Shown here one piece after another: positions 34,000 to 43,149 of a stretch of DNA of 64,000 bases (its first letter is position 1; each line of letters opens with the position of its first letter). Made by a program: the position numbers and the translations under genes. Origin of the DNA: Sphaerisporangium album. GTDB taxonomy: Bacteria > Actinomycetota > Actinomycetes > Streptosporangiales > Streptosporangiaceae. The DNA lies in the NCBI RefSeq assembly GCF_003323745.1, contig NZ_QOIL01000003.1, positions 248,001-312,000 of the forward strand. Reading direction: 5' to 3'. Below the pieces are notes generated by a model that was not told the DNA's origin, searched no databases, and was given only the letters and a program-made list of their open reading frames with translations.

Positions 34000-35046
34000 A
34001 TGATTCACACCGTGGCAGAGACCGGACGCGGGCGTCCCACCATGAACGACGTCGCCGCGGCGGCCGGCGTCGCACTCAAGACCGTCTCGCGTGTGGTGAA
34101 CGAGGAGCGGGGCGTGAACGAGGCCACGGCCGAGCGCGTCCGGCAGGCCATCGCGCTCCTCGGCTACCGCCGCAACGACGGCGCCCGCGTCCTGCGCCGG
34201 GGCCGCACGGCGAGCATCGGGCTCGTCATCGAGGACGTCGCCGACCCGTTCTACTCGCTGCTGAGCCGGGCCGTCGAGGACGTCGCGCTCGGCAACGGCT
34301 CCCTGGTCTTCACCGGGTCCTCCGGCGAGGACTCCCTGCGCGAGCGCGAGCTGGTCCTCGCCTTCTGCGCGCGCCGCGTGGACGGGCTGATCATCGTGCC
34401 CGCCGGCGACGACCACGGGTACCTCGTCCCCGAGCTGGCCGCCGGCATCCGCGCCGTCTTCGCCGACCGTCCCGCCGGGCCGGGGCTGGACGTGGACACC
34501 GTGCTGTGCGACAACACGGGCGGGGCCAGGGCCGGCACCGCCCACCTCGCCGCCCACGGCCACCGGCGCATCGCCTTCCTCGGCGACAACCCGGCGATCT
34601 TCACCGCCGAGGAGCGGCTGCGCGGCTACCGCGAGGCGCTCGCGTCGGCTGGGCTCGCCTACGACGCGGCGCTGGTCGCCATGGGCACCCCCCAGCAGGA
34701 GCGCCTGCACGCCGACCTCGCCCGCCTGCTCGCGCTCCCCGACCCGCCGACGGCCCTGTTCACCGGCAACGGCCGCACCACCGTCACCGCGCTGCGCGCC
34801 CTCGAGGCCCTGGACGCCCGTCCGACGGCGGCCGGGGGCATCGCGATCGTCGGCTTCGACGACTTCGAGCTCGCCGACATGCTGAGCCCGGCCGTCACCG
34901 TCGTCGCCCAGGACCCGGCGAACCTCGGGCGCACCGCCGCCGAGCTGCTCTTCCGCCGCCTGTCCGGCGAGACGGGCCCCGCCGAACGCCTCCGCCTGCC
35001 GACCCGCCTCATCGCCCGCGGCTCCGGCGAGCTGCCGCCGCCCTGA
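34000..35046 (+). CDS. LacI-family regulator of the ABC sugar transporter
   Basis: 348 residues. DNA-binding head: TMNDVAAAAGVALKTVSRVVNEERGVNEATAERVRQAIALLGY; effector domain SIGLVIEDVADPFYSLLSRAVED...IVGFDDFELADMLSPAVTVVAQDP. An identical operator lies just before this gene and before the transporter operon 7 kb away. The target sugar is unknown. The ATG is used here, but the operator nearly abuts it, so binding would also block the ribosome site; a GTG 12 bases later is possible. Confidence 0.92.
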   Translation: MIHTVAETGRGRPTMNDVAAAAGVALKTVSRVVNEERGVNEATAERVRQAIALLGYRRNDGARVLRRGRTASIGLVIEDVADPFYSLLSRAVEDVALGNGSLVFTGSSGEDSLRERELVLAFCARRVDGLIIVPAGDDHGYLVPELAAGIRAVFADRPAGPGLDVDTVLCDNTGGARAGTAHLAAHGHRRIAFLGDNPAIFTAEERLRGYREALASAGLAYDAALVAMGTPQQERLHADLARLLALPDPPTALFTGNGRTTVTALRALEALDARPTAAGGIAIVGFDDFELADMLSPAVTVVAQDPANLGRTAAELLFRRLSGETGPAERLRLPTRLIARGSGELPPP

Positions 35047-35127
35047 CAGGCGCCTGCCGGCGCGCCGGCGTCCCGTCCCACCCCGCTCGGTGAGCCGTTC
35101 CAGTGCCGTCGAGCCTCCGCAGGGGGG

Positions 35128-35493
35128 TCATTTCCACACGAGGTCCTCGCCGTCCAGCCAGTGGTCGCCGTAGTCGTAGAAGTACTTGGCGGCGGCCCAG
35201 TCGCCGGGCGCCCAGCCGCCGCCGACCCGGTAGAGCCGACCGGTGTGGTACGTGCGCCAGTGCGGCAGGCATGCGCTGGCGTAGGTGCCCGCGCCGCGGA
35301 AGGACACCTCCCGCGTGCCTCCGGGGCCGGGCGAGGTCGCCTTCTCGTACCTGGTCACCGTCCCCTTGGTCGCCGCGTGACAGCTCGCCGCCCTCGCGCC
35401 GGCGGGCGTGGGGTGGACGGTGAACGGGGGTGCCATGGCGACACCGGCGGCGCCGGCGCCGGCGAGGATGGCCAGACGGGTGCGTAGGCGCAT
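35128..35493 (-). CDS. Small secreted protein of unknown function
   Basis: 121 residues with a signal peptide (MRLRTRLAILAGAGAAGVAMA). The mature part has two cysteines (AASCHAATKG, SACLPHWRTYH) that could form a disulfide and ends with an aromatic stretch (AAKYFYDYGDHWLDGEDLVW). I do not recognise a family. GGAGGATC precedes the ATG. Small cysteine-paired exported proteins of this kind are common in actinomycetes. Confidence 0.7.
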   Translation of the reverse strand: MRLRTRLAILAGAGAAGVAMAPPFTVHPTPAGARAASCHAATKGTVTRYEKATSPGPGGTREVSFRGAGTYASACLPHWRTYHTGRLYRVGGGWAPGDWAAAKYFYDYGDHWLDGEDLVWK

Positions 35494-35566
35494 GGGAGGA
35501 TCTTCCTTCTGGGTGGAATGCCTTTCGCTCCGAGGATGGCCCACCCCGCTACGTCACTCAAAGTAG

Positions 35567-36835
35567 TCAACTGGTTACGCTATGCTCTCCAGGCTCGGAC
35601 GCGGGGACCCTCGGCCCCGGACGCAGGTGGCGGGCCAGGGCGAGCGCGGCCAGAACACCGCCCGCGCCGGTCAGCGCGATGGCCAGGTGGACGGGCACCA
35701 GCTCGGCGAGGACGCCGCCCAGGGCCGCGCCGAGCCCCTGCGTCGTCATCAGGCCCGAGGCGAGCAGCCCGAACGCCTGCCCGCGCACGTCCTCGGGGAC
35801 CGCCTCGACGAACCTACGCTGGAGGCCGAGGTTGTAGGCGAGGCACGTCCCGGTCAGCACGGCGAGCGCCAGGCACCACCCCAGCCCAGGCGCGGCGGCG
35901 AAGCCGAGCATCGGCACGCCGAGCGCCACGGCGAGCGGGAAGGACAGGCGTTCCCGCAGTCCCGGCGCGACGAACCGCCCGACCACGAAGTCCCCGACCG
36001 CCATCCCCGCCGCGAACGCCGCGAGCACGAGACCGGCCTCCGAGGGCGCGCCGCGCTCGCTGAGGTACGGCACCACGAGGGCCTCGGCGCCGGAGACGAA
36101 CAGCACCGGGATCCACGTCGCGAGCAGTAGCCCGCGCACACCCCCGTCGGCGATCAGGCGGCGGTTGACGCGCAGCGTGAGCCCGACCGGGTTCCCGCGG
36201 GCGGCGGGGTCCCGTCCGGCCGGGGCGGCCGTCCGGGCCGGACGGTCGGGAAGGCCGAGGCGCAGCACCACCGCGCCCGCCGCCGACAGCACGGCGGTGA
36301 TCACCAGGGCTCCGGAGGGCCCGGCGAGGGTGAGGACGGCGCCGCCCGCGGCGAGGCCGCCGATCTGGGCGCCGGCCGCCGTCACGGTGAGGACGGAGCG
36401 GCCGAGCACGAAGGCGTCGCCGGGAAGCAGCTCGGGAAGCGTCGCGGTGCGGGCGGCGCCGAAGACGGGGCTCAGCGCGCCGGTGGCGACGACGAGCAGC
36501 AGCATCGCCCACACCGGCAGCCCGGCGAAGGCCAGCGCCAGGCAGACGGCGGCGCGCACCAGCTCACCGATGATCATGAGCCGCCGGGGACGAACGCGGT
36601 CGGCCAGGGAGAGCAGGAAGAGCCCTCCGACGACGTACGGCAGGAAGCCGCTCATGTACGCGAGCGCGGACAGCCCCGCCGAACCGGTGCGCCCGTACAC
36701 GAGCACCGAGAAGGCGAGCATCTTGACGGTGTCGCCCGCCACCAGCAGCGTGAAGCTGCCGAAGAGCACGCGGAACTCCCGCACGGCGAACACCTCGCCG
36801 AACGTGGCCCGCCGCCCGGACTCCTCGACCACCAC
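35567..36835 (-). CDS. MFS exporter-like permease
   Basis: 422 residues, about ten to twelve transmembrane helices beginning at FRVLFGSFTLLVAGDTVKMLAFSVLVYGRTGSAG. The pattern (LADRVRPRRLMIIGELVRA, FGAARTATLPELLPGDAFVLG) fits the macrolide-efflux/enterobactin-exporter group of MFS (TIGR00900-like), which extrudes small molecules. Substrate unknown. Divergent from the helix-turn-helix regulator that follows, which may control it. Confidence 0.85.
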   Translation of the reverse strand: MVVEESGRRATFGEVFAVREFRVLFGSFTLLVAGDTVKMLAFSVLVYGRTGSAGLSALAYMSGFLPYVVGGLFLLSLADRVRPRRLMIIGELVRAAVCLALAFAGLPVWAMLLLVVATGALSPVFGAARTATLPELLPGDAFVLGRSVLTVTAAGAQIGGLAAGGAVLTLAGPSGALVITAVLSAAGAVVLRLGLPDRPARTAAPAGRDPAARGNPVGLTLRVNRRLIADGGVRGLLLATWIPVLFVSGAEALVVPYLSERGAPSEAGLVLAAFAAGMAVGDFVVGRFVAPGLRERLSFPLAVALGVPMLGFAAAPGLGWCLALAVLTGTCLAYNLGLQRRFVEAVPEDVRGQAFGLLASGLMTTQGLGAALGGVLAELVPVHLAIALTGAGGVLAALALARHLRPGPRVPASEPGEHSVTS

Positions 36836-36950
36836 TTCCCCTCCCCTGCCGTCGCGCGGCCGTCTTCGGTGACGATGCTGGGGGACGGCGGGAACACCTG
36901 GCTAAGCTTTCGGAAATAAGCGAAAGGTCCGATCGGCCCGGGGGTTCGGC

Positions 36951-37997
36951 GTGGGCAGGGTGCTCAACATCGAGGTAAGCCCGCAGAACGTCATGACCAG
37001 CAGGTTCGCCATCTCTCCACTGATCGAGACCCTGCACGCGCTCTGGCTGCTGTCCGGGCGGCGCGAGGCGGGCGTGCACCGGCGGTGGGTCGAGGACGGG
37101 CGGCGGCCGTACGAGCGACTGGTACGCGAGCGACCGGCGCTCGCGGCCCTGGTGGCACTGTTCCGCAGATGGGACTACAACGCGGACTTCATCGCGCCGC
37201 CGCCGTCCGGGGTGAACGTCGCGTTCGACGACGAGATCGCCGTGATCCGCGCGACACCCCCGGAGCAGGCCCACCGGGAGATCGCCAGGAACCTGCGCGG
37301 CGCGCCGCCCCCACCACCGGACCTGCGGGCGATCATGGACCGCCCAGACGTCGTGACGCTGTTCGCGGACGCGCTGGAGGCGGTCTGGCGCGAGATCGTC
37401 GCGCCCGGCTGGCCCCGGGTCCAGGCGATCCTCGAACGCGACGTCGTCCAGCGCGCCGGGCGCCTGGCGACGTACGGCTGGGCGGCCGCCCTGGAGGACC
37501 TCAGCCCGGGGGTCGCCTGGCGCGCGGACGGCGGCGCCGGGCATATCCAGGTACGCAGGGACAATCCAGGCGAGGACGAGCGCTACCGGCTCGACGGCCG
37601 GGGGCTGCTCTTCGTCCCGAGCGTCTTCAGCGCCGGGGTCAGCACCTACCTGGAGGACCCGTGGCCGTTCGCCCTGGTGTACCCCGCGCGCGGGATCGCC
37701 GTCGAGCCGCAGCCGTCGAAGGGGCTGGCGCGGCTCATCGGCCGGAGCCGCGCCGAGATCCTGCTGCGGACCCCGGCGACCACGACGCAGCTCGCGGCCC
37801 TGCTCGGGCTGAGCGTCGGCGGCGCGGGCGGCCACGTGGCCGCGCTGCGCGAGGCCGGGCTGATCACGGGTACCCGGGTGGGCCGCTCGGTGCTGTACCA
37901 CCGCACCGCGCTCGGGGACGCGCTGGCGGACGGCGGCTGGGCGCCGCCGTCCGGGAGCGTCAGCCCTTCAGCGCGCCCGCCATCAGGCCGCGCATGA
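36951..37997 (+). CDS. ArsR-type winged-helix regulator with DUF5937-like N-terminal domain
   Basis: 348 residues from GTG. The N-terminal 240 residues (FAISPLIETLHALWLL...WRADGGAGHIQV) match the DUF5937-like sensory part of a regulator family common in actinomycetes. The C-terminal helix-turn-helix is ILLRTPATTTQLAALLGLSVGGAGGHVAALREAGLITGTRVGRSVLYHRT. Divergent from the MFS gene, it is a likely regulator of that exporter. Its 3' end overlaps the end of the convergent permease gene by 38 bp. Confidence 0.85.
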   Translation: MGRVLNIEVSPQNVMTSRFAISPLIETLHALWLLSGRREAGVHRRWVEDGRRPYERLVRERPALAALVALFRRWDYNADFIAPPPSGVNVAFDDEIAVIRATPPEQAHREIARNLRGAPPPPPDLRAIMDRPDVVTLFADALEAVWREIVAPGWPRVQAILERDVVQRAGRLATYGWAAALEDLSPGVAWRADGGAGHIQVRRDNPGEDERYRLDGRGLLFVPSVFSAGVSTYLEDPWPFALVYPARGIAVEPQPSKGLARLIGRSRAEILLRTPATTTQLAALLGLSVGGAGGHVAALREAGLITGTRVGRSVLYHRTALGDALADGGWAPPSGSVSPSARPPSGRA

Positions 37998-38844
37998 AGA
38001 AGCGGCCGAGCAGCACGTAGACGAGCATCGTCGGGACCGAGGCGAGGATCGCGGCCGCCATCTGCTGGCTGTACGGGACGGTCTGGGCGCCCGCGATGTT
38101 GTTGAGCATGACGGTCGTCGGCCACGAGGTCGGCCCGGTCAGGAACACCGCGAACAGGAAGTCGTTCCACATCGAGGTGAACTGCCAGATGATGACGACC
38201 GCGAAGGCCGGCCCGGAGACCGGGATCACGATCGACCAGAAGGTGCGCAGCATGCCCGCGCCGTCGACGCGGGCGGCCTCCATCAGCTCGTCCGGGATCG
38301 TCACGTAGTAGTTGCGGAAGATCAGCGTGCAGATGGGGATGCCGTAGACGACGTGCGCGAGGACGAGCCCGGGGATGCCGCCGTAGATGTTCAGGTTCAC
38401 CATGAGCTGGACGAGCGGGATCATCACCCCCTGGTACGGGATGAACATGCCGAACAGGAACAGCGTGAACACCACATCGGCGCCGGGGAACCGCCACTTG
38501 GACAGGACGAACCCGTTCATCGCGCCGAGCGCCGCCGAGATCAGCGACCCGGGGATCGTCAGCAGGAAGCTGTTGGCGATGCCCGGCTTGAGCTTGTCCC
38601 AGGCCACCTGCCACGCCTCGGTCGTCCAGACCCTGGGCAGGCTCCACGCCTGACTCGGGTCGGCCTCGGTGAGGGGCTTGAAGCTGGTGACCAGCAGCAC
38701 GTAGATCGGGATCAGGAAGACCAGGACGAAGCCGATCAGCAGCACGAGCCGCACGTAGACCGGCCAGCGCGGCCTGCGCACGACCGGCGGCGCCGTCTGC
38801 TGTGCCTGGGGCGGGGCCGCGACGACCATTGGCCCACTCGTCAT
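37960..38844 (-). CDS. ABC sugar transporter permease (MalG type)
   Basis: 294 residues with six membrane helices. The EAARVDGAGMLRTFWSIVIPVSGPAF segment is the EAA loop that contacts the ATPase, and the family N-terminus FLIPIYVLLVTSFKP is present. The ATG overlaps the upstream permease stop by 4 bp. It is the last gene of the three-gene uptake operon; no dedicated ATPase is encoded, so a shared MsiK-like ATPase elsewhere probably powers it, as in other actinomycetes. Confidence 0.93.
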   Translation of the reverse strand: MTSGPMVVAAPPQAQQTAPPVVRRPRWPVYVRLVLLIGFVLVFLIPIYVLLVTSFKPLTEADPSQAWSLPRVWTTEAWQVAWDKLKPGIANSFLLTIPGSLISAALGAMNGFVLSKWRFPGADVVFTLFLFGMFIPYQGVMIPLVQLMVNLNIYGGIPGLVLAHVVYGIPICTLIFRNYYVTIPDELMEAARVDGAGMLRTFWSIVIPVSGPAFAVVIIWQFTSMWNDFLFAVFLTGPTSWPTTVMLNNIAGAQTVPYSQQMAAAILASVPTMLVYVLLGRFFMRGLMAGALKG

Positions 38845-39728
38845 GAGCGCTTCTCCCTGCGGGCGTTCCAGATCAGGTACGGGACGACGAAGACGGCGAC
38901 GCTGAGCACGATGTACGCGGCGATGGTCGCGCCCTTGGCCGGGTCGTGGGCGTCGAAGACGGCGACCCACATGAACACGGCGGGCACGTCCGTGATGATC
39001 TGCTTGCCGGACACCGAGACGATCAGGTCGAAGACCTTGAGCGAGATGTGCCCAAGGATGATCAGCGCGGAGAGCGTGACCGGGCGCAGGAAGGGGAAGA
39101 CGACGTACCGGTAGACCTGCCATTCCTTGCAGCCGTCGACCCGCGCGGCCTCGCGCAGTTCCTCCGGGACGCCCCGGAACCCGGCCAGGAACAGTGCCAT
39201 GACATATCCGGACATCTGCCAGATGGCGGGGATGGCCATGGCGGCCATGCCCCAGTCCTGGCCCCGGAACCACTCGTTCTCCAGGAACCCCAGCCCGAGG
39301 GCGCCGAGCAGCCGGTTCAACCCGACCGCCTGTTCGCCCTGGCCGCTGTTCATGAGCCACCGCCACACCACGCCCGTGGCGACGAACGAGATCGCCATCG
39401 GGAAGAGGTAGATCGTGCGGAAGCCGCCCTCCCCCTTGATCCCCTTCTCCATCAGGAAGGCGAGCAGCCAGCCGAGCGCCAGCGCGCCGCCCACGAACAC
39501 CACCGTGAAGACGACCGCGTGCCTGACCGAGATGCCCCAGCGTTCCTGGTCCCACAGGGAGACGAAGTTCGTGAGCCCGACGAACTTCCCGGCCGAGATC
39601 TCGTCGTGCTGATCCGTCATCGCCAGCCGGAAGTTCCAGCCCAGCATGCCGTACACGAAGACCGCGATCGCGATGATCGACGGCGTGACCAGGAGCAGCC
39701 CCGGCAGCCATCTTTTGACGCGCGACAC
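38841..39728 (-). CDS. ABC sugar transporter permease (MalF type)
   Basis: 295 residues from a GTG start, six membrane helices, with EAARVDGCKEWQVYRYVVFPFLRPV as the EAA loop and FPMAISFVATGVVWRWLMN as the typical MalF-type helix. It pairs with the following permease to form the channel. It is separated from the binding-protein gene by 66 bp that contain a strong hairpin. Confidence 0.93.
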   Translation of the reverse strand: MSRVKRWLPGLLLVTPSIIAIAVFVYGMLGWNFRLAMTDQHDEISAGKFVGLTNFVSLWDQERWGISVRHAVVFTVVFVGGALALGWLLAFLMEKGIKGEGGFRTIYLFPMAISFVATGVVWRWLMNSGQGEQAVGLNRLLGALGLGFLENEWFRGQDWGMAAMAIPAIWQMSGYVMALFLAGFRGVPEELREAARVDGCKEWQVYRYVVFPFLRPVTLSALIILGHISLKVFDLIVSVSGKQIITDVPAVFMWVAVFDAHDPAKGATIAAYIVLSVAVFVVPYLIWNARREKRS

Positions 39729-39743
39729 AGATAACCCCCAAGG

Positions 39744-39783
39744 GGCTCGCGCCCGCGGCGCGGAGGCGGCGCGGGCGCGAGCC
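39744..39783 (-). terminator. Intercistronic hairpin between binding-protein and permease genes
   Basis: A perfect 13-bp GC-rich stem (39744-39756 with 39771-39783) and a 14-base loop lie after the binding-protein stop and before the first permease. In sugar ABC operons such a stem stabilises or partly terminates the message, so the binding protein is made in excess over the permeases. Confidence 0.7.
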
Positions 39784-39794
39784 GGACGATCAGC

Positions 39795-41087
39795 TCACTG
39801 GTTGTTGGTCTGCGCGGCTTCCACCAGCGCCTGCTGCAGCTTGGCCGCGTCCTTGCTCTGCAGGAACAGGCCCACCGCCTCGGTGATGGCCGTCTTCCAC
39901 GCGTCGTTGGCGACGACGCCGTGCTGGATCGACCCGGCGAGCTTGTCGCTCGCCCACTGCCCGAGGTCCCACTCCAGGTAGTCGGTGTAGAGGGACTTGT
40001 CGGCGTCCTTGCGGGCCGGGATGGAGCCCTTCTTGGGGTTGAAGGCGTCCTGGCCCTCCTTGCTCGCCGCCACCTTGAGCCAGGCCATGGCGCCGTCCCG
40101 GTTCGGGGCGCCCTTCGGCAGGGTGAAGCTGTCCGACAGCCACATGAACGTGCCGTCGGTGCCCGGGGAGGCCGCCCAGTCGAAGTCCTCCTTCGACTTC
40201 TTGCCGAGGCCGCCGTCCGGAGGATTGTGGAAGTAGCCGTAGGCCCAGTCCCCCATGATGTTGAACGCGGCGGCGCCGTCGGCGACCTGCTTGGAGGCGG
40301 GCTGCCAGTCGTCCTGCGGCGGGCCGGCGTACGACAGGATCGTCTTGAAGCTCTCCAGCGCCTTGGTCACGGCCGGGCCCGACCAGTCGGCGCCCTTGGC
40401 CCACAGGGCGTTGTAGGCGTCGGTGCCGAGCGAGCCGAGCAGCACGCTCTCCATCAGGTGGACGGCCGTCCACTCCGAGCCGATCGACAGCGGGATCTTC
40501 CCGGTCTTCTTCACCGCCTCCAGGGCCGTGACGAACTCCTCGATCGTCTTCGGCGGCCCGGCGACGCCGGCCTCCTTGAGCACCTGGGGGTTGAACCACA
40601 GGACGTTGGAGCGGTGGATGTTCACCGGCACCGAGTAGACGTTGCCCTCGTAGGTGAGCTGGTCGACGAGCTGCTGCGGGAACACGTCCTTCAGCTTCAG
40701 CTCGTCGTACAGGGAGTTCAGCGGCTCCAGCTTGCCGGCCTTGATGTAGCCCTGGAGCTCGGCGCCGGCGTGGCCCTGGAAGGTGTCCGGCGGCTGGTTG
40801 GCCTGGAGCTTGCTGGAGAGCAGCGCGCGCGCCTTGTCACCCGAGCCGCCCGCGACGGCGGCGTCGAAGAACGTCAGGCCCGGGTTCTGCTTCTCGAAGA
40901 TCTCCCGCATGGCCTTGAGCCCGTCGGCCTCGCCGGGGCCCGTCCACCAGGAGAAGACCTCGACCTGTTTCTTGGCCGCCGCCTGCCCGTCGCCGGTGCC
41001 CTTCTGGTCGCCGCCACCGCCACAGGCGGAAAGGGAGAGCACGCCTGCCACGGTGACCGCGACGGCCGACATCCACCGTCGTCGCAT
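39795..41087 (-). CDS. ABC transporter sugar-binding lipoprotein
   Basis: 430 residues. The signal peptide and lipobox LSLSACGGGG anchor it outside the membrane, and EVFSWWTGPGEADGLKAMREIFEKQNPG begins a family-1 solute-binding fold typical of oligosaccharide transport. ATG 41087 gives the signal peptide at once; an upstream in-frame ATG would add 31 residues without sense. The operator 41156-41169 lies 69 bp upstream. The ligand is not deducible; there are no adjacent glycosidases. Confidence 0.93.
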   Translation of the reverse strand: MRRRWMSAVAVTVAGVLSLSACGGGGDQKGTGDGQAAAKKQVEVFSWWTGPGEADGLKAMREIFEKQNPGLTFFDAAVAGGSGDKARALLSSKLQANQPPDTFQGHAGAELQGYIKAGKLEPLNSLYDELKLKDVFPQQLVDQLTYEGNVYSVPVNIHRSNVLWFNPQVLKEAGVAGPPKTIEEFVTALEAVKKTGKIPLSIGSEWTAVHLMESVLLGSLGTDAYNALWAKGADWSGPAVTKALESFKTILSYAGPPQDDWQPASKQVADGAAAFNIMGDWAYGYFHNPPDGGLGKKSKEDFDWAASPGTDGTFMWLSDSFTLPKGAPNRDGAMAWLKVAASKEGQDAFNPKKGSIPARKDADKSLYTDYLEWDLGQWASDKLAGSIQHGVVANDAWKTAITEAVGLFLQSKDAAKLQQALVEAAQTNNQ

Positions 41088-41155
41088 TATGTCCGGTCCC
41101 TTCGGGGGGTAGAGGGGACGCTGTCCAGGCGTTATTCCCCACATGGGACGCCCGG

Positions 41156-41169
41156 TGACAACGTTGTCA
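41156..41169. promoter_or_regulatory. Second copy of TGACAACGTTGTCA, operator of the ABC transporter operon
   Basis: Identical over 14 bp to the palindrome before the LacI gene at 34.0 kb. It sits 69 bp before the binding-protein start, in the likely promoter. The surrounding bases differ, so the match is not due to a longer duplication. Confidence 0.9.
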
Positions 41170-41416
41170 GTTTTACGCAATCAACCCACTTGGCGGGCGA
41201 GGACGTCAAGGCCGCGCGCATAACGTTGCCATATAGCCACACACCCCCACAACCTCGCACAGCGCAAACAGCCACATAGCCACACACTCACACACCCGGC
41301 GAAGCCGCCCTACGCCGGGCGGCGCGGGAGCGACCGCACGTGGGCGACGCGGGCAGGGGCATGGAAGTATCTGGGCATGACCGCCGACACCTCCACCCCC
41401 GGTCCCTGGCGCGAGC
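41170..41416. other. Intergenic with a 12-bp direct repeat
   Basis: The word ATAGCCACACAC occurs at 41233-41244 and again at 41276-41287, 43 bp apart (about four helical turns), in a C/A-rich stretch. It may be a binding site for the divergent promoters; no gene is visible. Confidence 0.4.
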
Positions 41417-42037
41417 GTGGCCGACCGTAAGCGCGGGCGCCCGGCCCCCGAGACGCACACGTCCGTCATCGCCGACGACTGGGACAGCCTTGACCTCACG
41501 GGGCACGACCACGCCAACGTGGCCTTCATCGACGTCGACCTCACCGAGGCGACCGGCGAGGGCGCGGTGTTCAGCGAGTGCGTGTTCCGGGGCACGCGGT
41601 TCAACGCCGCGCGGATCTCCGACAGCGCCTTCCTCAACTGCCACTTCGTGCGGTGCTCGTTCTTCGACGCGACCTTCACGGGGTGCAAGCTGGTCGGCAG
41701 CGTGTTCGACGGCTGCACCTTCGACCTGCTGAAGGTCCGGGGCGGCGACTGGTCGTTCACCGACCTGTCTCGGGCCAACCTGAACGGCGCCACGATCTCC
41801 GAGGTGCGCATGCGCGAGGCCGACCTCGCGGGCGTGCGGCTCGTGGACGCCTCGCTGCGCGACGTGGACCTGTCGGGGGCGTCGTTGCCGAGGGCCGACC
41901 TGACGCGGTGCGATCTGCGCGGCAGCGACCTGTCGTCCCTGGAGCCGCTGACCGTGGAGCTCAGGGGCGCCGTCGTCGACCTCCGCCAGGCGATGATGAT
42001 CGCCACCGCCCTGGGCCTGGACGTCCGCCCCGACTGA
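41417..42037 (+). CDS. Pentapeptide-repeat protein
   Basis: 206 residues from GTG. Repeats of the form A(D/N)LxG run through the protein: AVFSECVFRGTRFNAARI, AFLNCHFVRCSFFDATFTGCKLVGSVFDGCTF, LSRANLNGA, MREADLAGVRLVDASLRDVDLSGASLPRADLTRCDL. They predict a right-handed quadrilateral beta-helix. Relatives include McbG and Qnr, which mimic DNA and shield gyrase, but most are of unknown role. No toxin or gyrase-poison pathway is next to it. A 12-bp hairpin terminator follows. Confidence 0.88.
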   Translation: MADRKRGRPAPETHTSVIADDWDSLDLTGHDHANVAFIDVDLTEATGEGAVFSECVFRGTRFNAARISDSAFLNCHFVRCSFFDATFTGCKLVGSVFDGCTFDLLKVRGGDWSFTDLSRANLNGATISEVRMREADLAGVRLVDASLRDVDLSGASLPRADLTRCDLRGSDLSSLEPLTVELRGAVVDLRQAMMIATALGLDVRPD

Positions 42038-42057
42038 CGCCGCCCCTCGCCGGAGGG

Positions 42058-42102
42058 CGCGAGCCCGGGGCGGGGCGTGCGGGCCGGCGGCCCGGGCTCG
42101 CG
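42058..42102 (+). terminator. Terminator after the pentapeptide gene
   Basis: A perfect 12-bp stem, 42058-42069 with 42091-42102 (CGCGAGCCCGGG and its complement), and a 21-base G-rich loop, starting 20 bp past the stop codon. Confidence 0.7.
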
Positions 42103-42870
42103 GACCGCGTGGCCCTGGGCTCCGGTCTCCACCCCTCCGAGGCGACCTCACCCGTACCGCGGGCCACGCGGCGTCTCACTCGTGCGATCTTTCGCCCCTG
42201 CGGGGCGCGCACCGTGACGGGCGCGCGTCTTCACGGGGAACGGGGAGTGGGGTGGACGAGGACGGCGGGCGCGCCATTACGCAGTGTTCCATCAAATAGC
42301 GGAGAGCGCTCGGCTCATGCGGGGATTCGACTGCAATCCATCCCATACCACCCAACATGACGATATAGCCGTGTTTTTGTTGATGTCTCAAGCGAAGGCG
42401 AAGACGATGGCGAGGACCGCCTCAACGTCCCGGCCCTGACTCCCGAGAGCGGCGCCAGGATGACACGACGCGCCCACCCTTCTTGTGAAGAAATCGCTAC
42501 AAGTCTCTTCAATTCCCTCCTTCCGGAATTATCGCCTGATTGGCTACTCTGCTCTGATCAAGGGACGTGGAGGCTCACGCCGCCGCCGCCACGGAGGCAC
42601 CGGCAGAACGTCGCCGCGTGAAAGGAACCCCCGCGGGCAGGGGCGGGGTCCGGTGAGGAGAGATCGGCAGTGTCGCGAGAAACCGGCGCGCTCCGCTCTG
42701 CGCCGCCAGGCGTAGCCGAATGCCCGAAATGTACAATCGATCCCAACCCGTCTACACGAAGAGTGATCAACGCAGGCCAAGGCTGCGCGACGCCGTCACG
42801 GAAGGTAAGATTCCACGAGCACCGGCCACCCAGGCGCGTCCGGGCCGGTGAGCCATCTCACATCGGGAGA
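42103..42870. other. About 770 bp without a convincing gene
   Basis: Composition drops in GC around 42280-42560, which may hold promoters. Frames on both strands lack codon bias and motifs. Nothing else can be supported. Confidence 0.5.
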
Positions 42871-42875
42871 CTCCG

Positions 42876-43019
42876 TTGGAAACCGTCGACCTCGAAGACC
42901 TGGGCCTCGAACTCCTCCTGATCACCGCGCTGCACGAGGAGGCCGAGCGCCTCACCGCCCGGCTCCCCGGGCCCTCGGACGACGCGATCGAACGGGGCCG
43001 CACATTCCGGCGAACGTGA
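42876..43019 (+). CDS. Possible 47-residue acidic peptide
   Basis: A TTG start with GGGAGA six bases ahead opens a 47-codon frame, starting METVDLEDLGLELLL and ending FRRT. It is acidic and strongly helical with no cysteine, and its codons show the third-position GC bias of real genes. It lies 130 bp upstream of the ABC exporter gene on the same strand. It could be a small regulatory or precursor peptide; no family recognised. Confidence 0.4.
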   Translation: METVDLEDLGLELLLITALHEEAERLTARLPGPSDDAIERGRTFRRT

Positions 43020-43149
43020 CCACGCCGCGGTGTCATTGGCTAGCGTCCGGAGATTAGCGGCGCTACCAAAGTAATTGCGGCGTTCAACTTTATGCCCTGG
43101 TTTACCGCGGCGGCTTTAAACTGTCGGTGGCGCCGGTCACACTGCGGGT

